The notes under the pieces were generated by a model, which searched no databases, had not been told where the DNA came from, and worked only from the letters and a program-made list of their open reading frames with translations. 6,100 nucleotides of DNA from assembly GCA_020851615.1 (NCBI GenBank), contig JADZCL010000330.1:1-6100 (forward strand). The letters are read 5' to 3'. The stretch's first letter is position 1. The number at the start of each line of letters is the position of its first letter. This DNA is from Rubrivivax sp. GTDB lineage: Bacteria; Pseudomonadota; Gammaproteobacteria; Burkholderiales; Burkholderiaceae_C. This document shows positions 1-6,100 of this stretch, in pieces. A program made the translations under genes and the position numbers.

Positions 1-1941
1 GGCCAGCCCTTCGCCTACGACCAGTGGTTTGCGCTCATGCTGCTGGCGATGCTGTCGGTGATCCTGCTGCCGCGCCAGTTCCAGGTGATGGTGGTCGAGA
101 ACGTCGACGAGGCGCACGTGCGCCGCGCCGCCTGGGCCTTTCCCGCCTACCTGCTGGCGATCAATGTCTTCGTGCTGCCGATCGCACTGGGCGGGTTGCT
201 CTACTTCGAGGGCCTGGGGGCCAACCCCGAGACCTTCGTGCTCAGCCTGCCGCTGGCCGCCGGGGTCGGCTGGCTGGCGCTGGCGGCCTTCATCGGCGGA
301 CTCTCGGCGGCCACGGGCATGGTCATCGTGGAGGCGATCGCCGTGTCGACCATGGTCTGCAACGACCTCATGCTGCCCTGGCTGCTCGAGCACCCGCGCT
401 TTGCTGCACGCGAGCTCACGCGCGTGCTGCTGGCCATCCGCCGCGGGGTGATCGTCGTGCTGCTGCTGCTGGGCTACGTCTACTTCCGCGTCGCCGGAGA
501 GGCCTATGCGCTGGTGAGCATCGGGCTGATCAGCTTCGCGGCGGTCGCGCAGTTCGCGCCGGCGCTGCTGGGCGGGCTGTTCTGGAAGGGTGGCACGCGC
601 AACGGTGCACTCGCGGGCCTGGCCGTGGGCGGCCTGCTGTGGGCTTACACGCTGATGTTGCCCAGCATTGCCCGCAGCGGCTGGATGGATGACGCCTTCC
701 TGAATGAAGGCCTGCTGGGCCTGCCCTGGCTGCGCCCGGAGGCGTTGCTGGGCCTGGCCGGCATGGACAACCTCACGCACTCGCTGTTCTGGAGTCTGCT
801 GGCCAACCTCGGCCTCTATGTCGGAGTCTCGCTGTGGCGCCCGCCCAGTGCGGCCGAGGCCGCGCAGGCGGTGCGCTTCGTCGATGTCTTCGAGGGCCAG
901 GCCAGCCGGCAGGCCTTCTGGCGCGGGCGTGCGGAGGTGCCGCAGCTGCGCGCGCTGGCCGGGCGCTTTCTAGGACCTGAGCGCGCCGCCGTGCTCTTTG
1001 AGGCCTACGCGCGCGAGCGCGGCGTAGGCGGCGTGGCCGCGCTGCCCGGGGATGCGCAGACGGTGCAGTGGGTGGAGACGCAGCTGGCCGGGACCATCGG
1101 CAGTGCGTCCGCACGCGCGATGGTCGCCTCGGTGGTCGAGGAAGAGGCGCTGGCGCTGGACGATGTGCAGCGCATTGTCGAGGAGGCCTCCGAGCTGCGC
1201 CACGTCAACGAGGAGCTGGCGCGCCTGGACAAGCTCAAGGACGACTTCATGAGCAGCGTCACGCACGAGCTGCGCACGCCGCTGACCAGCATCCGTGCCC
1301 TGGCCGAGCTGATGCAGGACGACCCGCAGATGGAGCCCGCGCAGCGCGCGCAGTTCCTGGCCATCATCGTGGCCGAGGGCGAGCGGCTGTCGCGCCTGGT
1401 GAACCAGGTGCTCGACCTGGCCAAGATCGAGTCGGGCCGGGCCGAATGGCGCAGTGCCGATGTCGACCTGCGCGCCCTCGTCGAGCACGCGGCGCAGACG
1501 ACGGCCGAGCTCTTTCGCGAGCGCGCCGCCGAGCTCGTGCTCGAGCTGCCGCAGCGCGTGCCGCTGCTGCGCGCCGACCCCGACCGGCTGCTGCAGGTCA
1601 TGCTCAACCTGCTCTCGAACGCAGCCAAGTTCGTGCCTGCGCGCGGAGGGCGCGTCGTCGTGCGCCTGCATGCCGATGAACGGGTCGCACGCATCGAGGT
1701 GCAGGACAACGGGCCGGGCGTGCCGCCGACGCAGCAGGCGCTCGTGTTCGAGAAGTTCCGCCAGGGTGGGGACCCGGGCCAGCGCCCGCAGGGCACCGGC
1801 CTGGGCCTGCCGATCAGCCGCGAGATCGTCGAGCATTTCGGCGGCCGCATGTGGCTGCAGTCCGTGCCCGGCGCAGGGGCATGCTTCGGTTTCGAACTGC
1901 CATGGCAGCATGCGCCCGTGAACGGGGAGGCCCATCCATGA
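1..1941 (+). CDS. SLC5 sodium/solute symporter-histidine kinase fusion (CbrA/CrbS-like), 5' partial
   Basis: The reading frame is open from base 1 and the true start lies upstream; 646 residues are visible (numbered from base 1). Residues ~9-220 are strongly hydrophobic with several membrane helices (about 45-68, 86-126, 149-195, 203-220), and a last one at 261-279. Segment 99-122 (GGLSAATGMV...VSTMVCND) resembles the Ser/Thr-bearing sodium-site helix of SLC5 symporters. Residues ~290-395 are a helical linker matching where STAC domains sit in such fusions. The kinase follows: H-box VTHELRTPL with His422, N-box NLLSNAAKF (Asn540), G1 box DNGPGV (Asp569), F-box FEKF and G2 box GTGLGL (from Gly598), so it looks catalytically complete. 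No PAS domain lies between linker and kinase, unlike CbrA. Relatives sense histidine or acetate-type carbon sources; the ligand here cannot be read from sequence. Roughly the first half of the transporter is missing. The stop overlaps the next start (ATGA), indicating a coupled operon. Confidence 0.95.
   Translation, partial: GQPFAYDQWFALMLLAMLSVILLPRQFQVMVVENVDEAHVRRAAWAFPAYLLAINVFVLPIALGGLLYFEGLGANPETFVLSLPLAAGVGWLALAAFIGGLSAATGMVIVEAIAVSTMVCNDLMLPWLLEHPRFAARELTRVLLAIRRGVIVVLLLLGYVYFRVAGEAYALVSIGLISFAAVAQFAPALLGGLFWKGGTRNGALAGLAVGGLLWAYTLMLPSIARSGWMDDAFLNEGLLGLPWLRPEALLGLAGMDNLTHSLFWSLLANLGLYVGVSLWRPPSAAEAAQAVRFVDVFEGQASRQAFWRGRAEVPQLRALAGRFLGPERAAVLFEAYARERGVGGVAALPGDAQTVQWVETQLAGTIGSASARAMVASVVEEEALALDDVQRIVEEASELRHVNEELARLDKLKDDFMSSVTHELRTPLTSIRALAELMQDDPQMEPAQRAQFLAIIVAEGERLSRLVNQVLDLAKIESGRAEWRSADVDLRALVEHAAQTTAELFRERAAELVLELPQRVPLLRADPDRLLQVMLNLLSNAAKFVPARGGRVVVRLHADERVARIEVQDNGPGVPPTQQALVFEKFRQGGDPGQRPQGTGLGLPISREIVEHFGGRMWLQSVPGAGACFGFELPWQHAPVNGEAHP
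1924..1930 (+). promoter_or_regulatory. Shine-Dalgarno site of the response regulator gene
   Basis: GGGGAGG lies 7 bases before the ATG at 1938, inside the last codons of the kinase gene. It is the only strong ribosome binding site seen in the window. It supports the start at 1938 rather than an in-frame ATG further upstream at 1851, which would lie well inside the kinase ATPase region. Confidence 0.8.
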
Positions 1942-2312
1942 CGCACAAGGTCCTGATCGCCGATGACGAGCCCAACATCGTTGTCTCGCTCGAATACCTG
2001 ATGAAGCGCGAAGGCCACCAGGTGCTGGTGGCGCGCGACGGCGAGCAGGCCTTGTCGATGATCCGCGCCGAGCGCCCGGCGCTCGTGCTGCTGGACGTGA
2101 TGATGCCCGGGCGCACCGGCTTCGAGGTCTGCCAGTCGGTGCGCGCCGACGAGACGCTGGCCGGGGTGAAGATCCTGTTGCTCACCGCCAAGGGGCGGGA
2201 TACCGATGTCACGCAGGGCCTGGCGCTGGGGGCGGACGCCTACATGACCAAGCCCTTCTCCACGCGCGAGCTGGCCGCGCGCGTGCGCGAGCTGCTGGAA
2301 CAAGGCGCATGA
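1938..2312 (+). CDS. Single-domain response regulator (stand-alone receiver)
   Basis: This 124-residue protein is a complete CheY-like receiver domain with no output domain. It starts MTHKVLIADDEPN, giving the acidic metal-binding residues Asp9-Asp10-Glu11. Asp53 in LLDVMMPG is the expected phosphoryl acceptor, Thr83 in LLTAKG the switch Thr, Tyr102 the aromatic switch residue, and Lys105 in the TKPF motif the conserved Lys. The start at 1938 is chosen because of the GGGGAGG site 7 bases upstream and because the receiver fold begins immediately. The ATG overlaps the kinase stop and its own stop overlaps the next ATG, so all three genes should be translated together. It is the obvious phosphorylation target of the upstream kinase. 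Characterised CrbS-type kinases pair with a LuxR-type regulator, so a receiver with no DNA-binding domain implies signalling through protein contact, perhaps with the third gene product; that partner is inference. Confidence 0.96.
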   Translation: MTHKVLIADDEPNIVVSLEYLMKREGHQVLVARDGEQALSMIRAERPALVLLDVMMPGRTGFEVCQSVRADETLAGVKILLLTAKGRDTDVTQGLALGADAYMTKPFSTRELAARVRELLEQGA

Positions 2313-4459
2313 AGCAGGACGTGCGCGGCCTCGTCGCGGCGCTGTTGCCCGCGCTCGTGCTCGCGCTGTGGACTGCGGCGCTGGCGCTGGGCCTGGCGGC
2401 AACGTTTGCCGCGGAGCAGCGGCAGACTCTGTGGCCGCTGCTGCAGGAGCGTATTGCGCTCGTGCTGATGGCCTGGCTGCTGGTCTCGCTGGTGCTGGGC
2501 CTGCTGTTGCAGCGTGCCTGGCGGCACTGGGGCGCAGCCAGTGCACGCCTGGCCGAACAGGCGCAGGCCCTGGTGCAGGGGGGCGTACAGCGCGAGCTGG
2601 CCGTGCCGGGGGCCGCCGAACTGCAGGCGCTGCAGGGGGCGTTCAACGCGCTCGTGCAGCAGCGCGGGGCGCTGCAGGCGGGGCTGGACGAGCGCGTGCA
2701 GGCCGCGGCGCGCGACATCGAGCTCGAGCGCAGTCGCCTGGCGGCGCTGATGGCCGAGCTCACGCACAGCGTGGTGGTGTGCAATCTCGACGGCCGCATC
2801 CTGCTCTACAACGCGCGCGCGCGGCTGCAGTTTCGTGCGCTCTCGGATGCCGTGGCCGCCGGCGCCGAGCTGCTGGGCATCGGGCGCAGCATCTACGCCG
2901 TGTTCGACCGGGCACTGGTTGCACACGCGCTCGAGAGCGTGCAGCAGCGGCTGCAGCGTGGTGCGGCCAACCCGTCGGCGCAGTTCGTCACCGGCACGCG
3001 CGGGGGCCAGTTGCTGCGCGTGCAGATGGCGCCGGTGCGCGACCCCGCACAGCCGGGACTGCTGGTGGGCTTCGTGCTGATGCTGGACAACATCACCCGC
3101 GACTTCGCCGACGAGAACGCGCGCGACCGCATGCTGCACCGCCTGACCGAGGACAGCCGCGCGTCGCTGGGCAATCTGCAGGCGGCCGTCGAGCTGCTCG
3201 ACGACCCCGAGCTCGACGCTGCCACGCGTGAACGCTTCCAGGGTGTCGTGCGCGACGAGGTGGCGGCGATGAGCCGGCGCATCCGCGCAGTGGCCGAGCA
3301 CACGACGCAGGCCATGAAGACGCGCTGGCCGCTGGAGGACATGCAGGGCGCGGACCTGCTGGCCGCGGCCGCGCGGCGCATCGCGCAGCAGCTGGACTGC
3401 CGCGCGGTCGCCGATGATGTCGCGCCGGCGCTGTGGCTCGAGGTCGACAGCTACTCGCTGCTGCAGACTCTGCTCTACCTGGCCGGGCGGCTGGTCGACG
3501 AGTACCAGGTGCGCCTGGTGCAGCTGCGCCTGGCCCAGCACGAGGGGCGCGCGCAGCTCGATCTGCTGTGGAGCGGCGCACCGCTCAGCACCGAGACGGT
3601 GACCGGCTGGGAGACCGACACCATCCGCGTCGGCGAGGAAGGCAGCGCGCTCACCGTGCGCGACGTCGTCGAGCGCCACGGCGGGGCCTTCTGGTTCGAG
3701 CGCGAGCGCGTGCGGCACGCCAACCTGTTCCGCTTCCTGCTGCCGCTGGCGCGTGAAGGCCGCGCGCTGGAGGCGGCCACCGTCCTGCAGCGCGACAGCC
3801 GGCCCGAGTTCTACGACTTCGATCTCTTCGGCGCGCGCGAAGACGACGCGGCGCTGGGCGAGCGCCGCCTCCTCGAGCTGAGCTTCACCGTCTTCGACAC
3901 CGAGACGACGGGCCTGGCGCCGCGTGCGGGCGACCGCATCATCCAGATCGGTGCCACGCGCATCGTCGCGGGCAAGCTGCGGCGGCAGGAGGTGTTCGAG
4001 CAGCTCGTCGATCCCGAGCGCGACCTGCCGGCCGCGGGCATCGCCATCCACGGCATCACGCCGGCGATGGTGGCCGGCCAGCCGCACATCGGCACCGTGC
4101 TGCCGGCCTTTCATGCGTTTGCACAGGACACCGTGCTGGTGGCGCACAACGCCGCCTTCGACATGACCTTCCTGCAGATCGAGGAGGCGCGCAGCGGTGT
4201 GCGCTTCATGCAGCCGGTGCTGGACACGCTGCTCCTCTCGGCGGTGATCCACCCTCAGCAGGAGAGCCACAGCCTCGAGGCCATCGCGGAGCGCCTGGGC
4301 GTCACCATCCTCGGGCGCCACACGGCGCTGGGAGACGCCATGGTCACGGCCGAGGTCTTCCTGAAGATGGTCCCGCTGCTGGCTGCGCAAGGCATCACGA
4401 CGCTTGCGCAGGCGCGCGATGCGGCTCAGAAGACCTACCTCGCCCGCGTGCAGTATTGA
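2309..4459 (+). CDS. Membrane-anchored PAS/pseudokinase protein with C-terminal DEDDh 3'-5' exonuclease domain
   Basis: This is a 716-residue multidomain protein. Two membrane helices (about 7-33 and 50-68) flank a short outside loop of ~15 residues. A HAMP-like linker follows (~69-130, with ELQALQGAFNAL), then a PAS-like domain (~143-265, VVVCNLDGRILLYNARA). Residues ~270-480 have the layout of a histidine kinase core with the key residues replaced: Glu281 at the phospho-His position, Tyr390/Arg394 at N-box Asn positions, Trp421 at the G1 Asp, and GEEGSA (442-447) in place of the G2 glycine motif. The C-terminal region (~522-716) is a DnaQ/PolC-type exonuclease: FDTETTGL (Asp530, Glu532), IHGI (581-584), HNAAFD (Asp618) and HTALGD (His671, Asp676), so the DEDDh set is complete. 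The domain should cut nucleic acid or oligonucleotides from the 3' end in the cytoplasm; the substrate is unknown. It is unlikely to be the replicative proofreading subunit, which is a short soluble protein. The start is ATGA-coupled to the receiver gene with only a weak AAGG nearby. Confidence 0.93.
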   Translation: MKQDVRGLVAALLPALVLALWTAALALGLAATFAAEQRQTLWPLLQERIALVLMAWLLVSLVLGLLLQRAWRHWGAASARLAEQAQALVQGGVQRELAVPGAAELQALQGAFNALVQQRGALQAGLDERVQAAARDIELERSRLAALMAELTHSVVVCNLDGRILLYNARARLQFRALSDAVAAGAELLGIGRSIYAVFDRALVAHALESVQQRLQRGAANPSAQFVTGTRGGQLLRVQMAPVRDPAQPGLLVGFVLMLDNITRDFADENARDRMLHRLTEDSRASLGNLQAAVELLDDPELDAATRERFQGVVRDEVAAMSRRIRAVAEHTTQAMKTRWPLEDMQGADLLAAAARRIAQQLDCRAVADDVAPALWLEVDSYSLLQTLLYLAGRLVDEYQVRLVQLRLAQHEGRAQLDLLWSGAPLSTETVTGWETDTIRVGEEGSALTVRDVVERHGGAFWFERERVRHANLFRFLLPLAREGRALEAATVLQRDSRPEFYDFDLFGAREDDAALGERRLLELSFTVFDTETTGLAPRAGDRIIQIGATRIVAGKLRRQEVFEQLVDPERDLPAAGIAIHGITPAMVAGQPHIGTVLPAFHAFAQDTVLVAHNAAFDMTFLQIEEARSGVRFMQPVLDTLLLSAVIHPQQESHSLEAIAERLGVTILGRHTALGDAMVTAEVFLKMVPLLAAQGITTLAQARDAAQKTYLARVQY

Positions 4460-4480
4460 ACCCGCGCCTGGCGGCCGGGT
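4460..4480 (+). terminator. Possible hairpin after the exonuclease gene (weak terminator candidate)
   Basis: Immediately after the stop codon, ACCCG (4460-4464) pairs with CGGGT (4476-4480), and GCC (4466-4468) with GGC (4473-4475), leaving one bulged C and a four-base loop. The stem is GC-rich but no T-run follows, so it does not fit a standard intrinsic terminator. In DNA this rich in G and C, such a stem can occur by chance. Confidence 0.25.
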
Positions 4481-4656
4481 CGCCGTCGCAGGGGCAGCGC
4501 GCCACGGGCACTGCTGCAGGTCGTCCTCTGCGCGGCGCATTGCACGCGCGGCCTGCCCAGAGGCTTCAGTTTGCGCACGGCGCGCCGATGCAGACGCGAA
4601 ACCGTGAGGCAGCAGCGCTCGCTCCAGAGGCCCTGAGCATCTCTTCCCCACCTGCC
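4460..4656. other. Intergenic region between the signalling cassette and the GGDEF gene
   Basis: About 200 bases separate the exonuclease stop from the preferred start of the next gene. Apart from the weak hairpin at its left end I see no tRNA, repeat array or convincing sigma-70 or sigma-54 promoter. The frame of the downstream gene stays open across it, but codons at 4591-4656 often end in A or T (CGA, CGT, GCA, GCA, GCT, CCA, TCT, CCA, CCT), unlike the coding regions on either side, which argues it is not translated. A promoter for the downstream gene probably lies here but cannot be pinned down by eye. Confidence 0.55.
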
Positions 4657-6100
4657 ATGCCGTCCTCCCGCCCCAGCCGCTCCGGCCGCTCCGGCCGCTC
4701 CAACCGCAGCGCCAAGCCGCGCCTGCGTGCGCCAGCGTCAGCAGCGCCGATGGCACGCGTGAAGCCGCCCGCGCTGCCCATGCAGCTCCTGCCGCCCAGG
4801 CACGGGCCAACCGCAGGGCAGGACACGGCGCTCGCCGACGAGGTTGCGGCGGCCGACCGCCTGGTGCGCGCAGGCCACATCGAGGAAGCGCTCGCCGCCT
4901 GCGAGGCCCTGCTGCCCAGGCTCGAGGCCAGCGGCGACGCGCTGCAGCAAGGCATCTGCTACCACGTGATGCTGCTGGCGCACCAGTACGCCGGGCGCGT
5001 CAAGGAGTCTGCCGTTGCCGGCTACCGCGCGCTCGAGCTGTTCGGGCGCCTGGACGCGATTGAACGGATGGTGCGCTCGCTGGGCCTGCAGGCGCTCAGC
5101 GTGGCCCGCCTGGGCGATGTGGGTGAAACGCTGGTGCTGCTGGAGCGCGCCATCGTGCACCTGCCCAGCCTGCAGACGCAGCCGCACGCGCAATGCGTGT
5201 TCTGGAACAACGCGGGTGCTGCCTACCAGGCGCTGGGCAAGTTCCGCCAGGCCAGCGAGGCCGCCGAGCATGCACAGCGGCTGACGCGCGAGTTCGACGA
5301 GCCCATCATCACCCTGATCTGTGCGTGCAATCTGGTGATGTGCCGCATCGGGGTTGCGCGCCAGCAGCAGGCCGCCGGGGAGTCCAACGAGCTGCCGCGC
5401 TGGGTTGCGGAGATGTCATCGCTGGTGGACACGCTGCACGAGCAGGGGCGGCTGCACCTCGTTGCCCAGTGTGCCCAGGCCGCCGCCGAGGGCTGGATCG
5501 ACCTGGGGCAGCTCGACGCCGCGCGCAGCCTGCTGCTGCGCGCGATGCCCGCGGTGCAGGCCACCGGCGCGCTGCCCGAGCGCGGTGCGCTGCACCTGCG
5601 GCTGGCCGAGGTGGAGCGCAGGGCGCTGCGGCCGCGCGCCGCAGCGCGTCACATCGATGCCGCGCTGACGCTGTTGGCCGAAGGCCAGGACAAGGGCGAA
5701 CTGGTGCGCGCCCATCTCGAGAAGAGCCGCCAGCACGAGGCGCGCCGTCGCTGGCGTGATGCCCTCGAGAGCTACAAGTGCTCGACGCAGATGCGCGAGG
5801 AGTTGCTCAAGGCCGAGGCCGACAGCCGCGCGCAGGTGATGGCGATCCGCCTCGACCTGGAGCGCACGCGCGCCGAGGCCGCATCACTGCGGCAGCGAAA
5901 TGTCGAGCTGGAGGGCGACATGACGCGCCTGAGCGTGGCGGCCGACGAACTCCAGCGCCTGGCGCTGGAAGATCCACTCACCGGGCTGGCCAACCGGCGC
6001 CAGCTCACCCTGGGCCTGCAGGCGCTGCGCAGCCGCTACCCGCAGGAGCCGCTGATGCTGGTGGTGATCGACATCGACCACTTCAAGCGCATCAACGACA
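4657..6100 (+). CDS. TPR-repeat diguanylate cyclase-like protein (GGDEF), 3' partial
   Basis: The frame runs off the window; 481 residues are visible from the ATG at 4657. Residues 1-55 are low-complexity, rich in Ser, Arg, Pro and Ala, with no signal peptide or membrane helix, so the protein looks cytoplasmic. Residues ~57-375 are amphipathic helix pairs resembling TPR repeats (for example NNAGAAYQALGKFRQASEAA near 185-204). Residues ~379-437 form a charged coiled coil (MREELLKAEADSRAQ...). The GGDEF domain begins with DPLTGLANRR (439-448), and VVIDIDHFKRIND (469-481) holds the first metal-binding Asp472. The GGDEF/GGEEF signature and any I-site lie beyond the window, so activity cannot be judged. 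If active it would make cyclic di-GMP from GTP, with the TPR region as a protein-binding or sensing module. The start is uncertain: no Shine-Dalgarno precedes 4657, 4588, 4750 or 4780; 4657 is preferred because third-position G/C rises there. Confidence 0.88.
   Translation, partial: MPSSRPSRSGRSGRSNRSAKPRLRAPASAAPMARVKPPALPMQLLPPRHGPTAGQDTALADEVAAADRLVRAGHIEEALAACEALLPRLEASGDALQQGICYHVMLLAHQYAGRVKESAVAGYRALELFGRLDAIERMVRSLGLQALSVARLGDVGETLVLLERAIVHLPSLQTQPHAQCVFWNNAGAAYQALGKFRQASEAAEHAQRLTREFDEPIITLICACNLVMCRIGVARQQQAAGESNELPRWVAEMSSLVDTLHEQGRLHLVAQCAQAAAEGWIDLGQLDAARSLLLRAMPAVQATGALPERGALHLRLAEVERRALRPRAAARHIDAALTLLAEGQDKGELVRAHLEKSRQHEARRRWRDALESYKCSTQMREELLKAEADSRAQVMAIRLDLERTRAEAASLRQRNVELEGDMTRLSVAADELQRLALEDPLTGLANRRQLTLGLQALRSRYPQEPLMLVVIDIDHFKRIND
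4677..4701 (+). repeat. Short tandem repeat of a 9-base unit in the 5' end of the GGDEF gene
   Basis: CCGCTCCGG occurs at 4677-4685 and 4686-4694, followed by a partial copy CCGCTCC at 4695-4701. The unit length is a multiple of three, so copy-number change would keep the frame. It encodes the Ser-Gly-Arg pattern SRSGRSGRSNRS in the predicted basic N-terminal tail. If translation starts at 4750 or later, the repeat would be untranslated leader instead. Confidence 0.7.

Noticed and set aside
1005..2546. 513-codon minus-strand open frame opposite the kinase and receiver genes
   Set aside because: Low-complexity Ala/Arg/Ser translation without motifs, covering two well-supported plus-strand genes. 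It is a composition artefact.
3878..4459. Exonuclease region as the DNA polymerase III epsilon subunit (dnaQ)
   Set aside because: The nuclease motifs match the superfamily, but the protein is membrane-anchored, three times the usual length and sits in a two-component operon, so the replicative role is not supported.
4494..4516. Inverted repeat GCAGC/GCTGC in the intergenic region
   Set aside because: Only a five-base stem with a loop of over ten bases and no T-run, so it is indistinguishable from chance.
4529..4545. Possible sigma-54 promoter with TTGCAC as the -12 element
   Set aside because: At the required distance upstream the sequence reads TGCGCG, lacking the essential GG of the -24 element. 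TTGCAC as a sigma-70 -35 box also has no acceptable -10 box 16-18 bases downstream.
4404..4607. 67-codon plus-strand open frame spanning the end of the exonuclease gene
   Set aside because: It starts inside the exonuclease coding region in another frame, has no ribosome binding site and no recognisable motif.
2240..4810. Very long open frame of 856 codons on the minus strand, antisense to the exonuclease gene
   Set aside because: Its translation is rich in Arg, Ala, His and Gln with no recognisable domain, and it is antisense to a gene with clear motifs along its length. Long antisense frames are expected in DNA this GC-rich because stop codons are rare.

Overview
This is a GC-rich (about 70% by eye) bacterial chromosomal segment. 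All the genes I can support lie on the + strand, with strong G/C preference at third codon positions. Base composition, gene order and protein families suggest a betaproteobacterium of the Burkholderiales (Comamonadaceae or Rubrivivax/Leptothrix-like). That placement is inference; no rRNA or other phylogenetic marker is present.

Positions 1-4459 hold a tightly coupled three-gene signalling cassette. The first gene (5' end outside the window) encodes a sodium/solute symporter (SLC5) domain fused through a STAC-like linker to a complete histidine kinase, the CbrA/CrbS type of architecture. Its stop codon overlaps the start of a 124-residue single-domain response regulator (ATGA, 1938-1941). That gene overlaps, again by ATGA (2309-2312), a 716-residue membrane protein carrying two transmembrane helices, a HAMP-like linker, a PAS-like domain, a kinase-shaped region that has lost its catalytic residues, and a C-terminal DEDDh 3'-5' exonuclease domain with all catalytic residues present.

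Positions 4460-4656 are a short intergenic stretch with a possible small hairpin and no convincing promoter. From about 4657 to the window end runs a separate gene for a soluble protein with a low-complexity basic N-terminus, TPR-like helical repeats, a coiled coil and the start of a GGDEF (diguanylate cyclase) domain. It is cut off before the GGDEF signature.

The first three genes probably act together. The transporter-kinase senses or moves a small solute (carboxylates such as acetate are the known theme for relatives) and phosphorylates the stand-alone receiver. The third protein, a membrane-anchored pseudokinase-exonuclease, is a candidate downstream partner. The most noteworthy observation is that this third protein aligns box by box with the kinase next door yet has Glu at the phospho-His position, Trp at the G1-box Asp, and no N-box Asn, while its nuclease site is intact. 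The same general fusion may already be in databases as an unstudied family; I know of no functional description of it.
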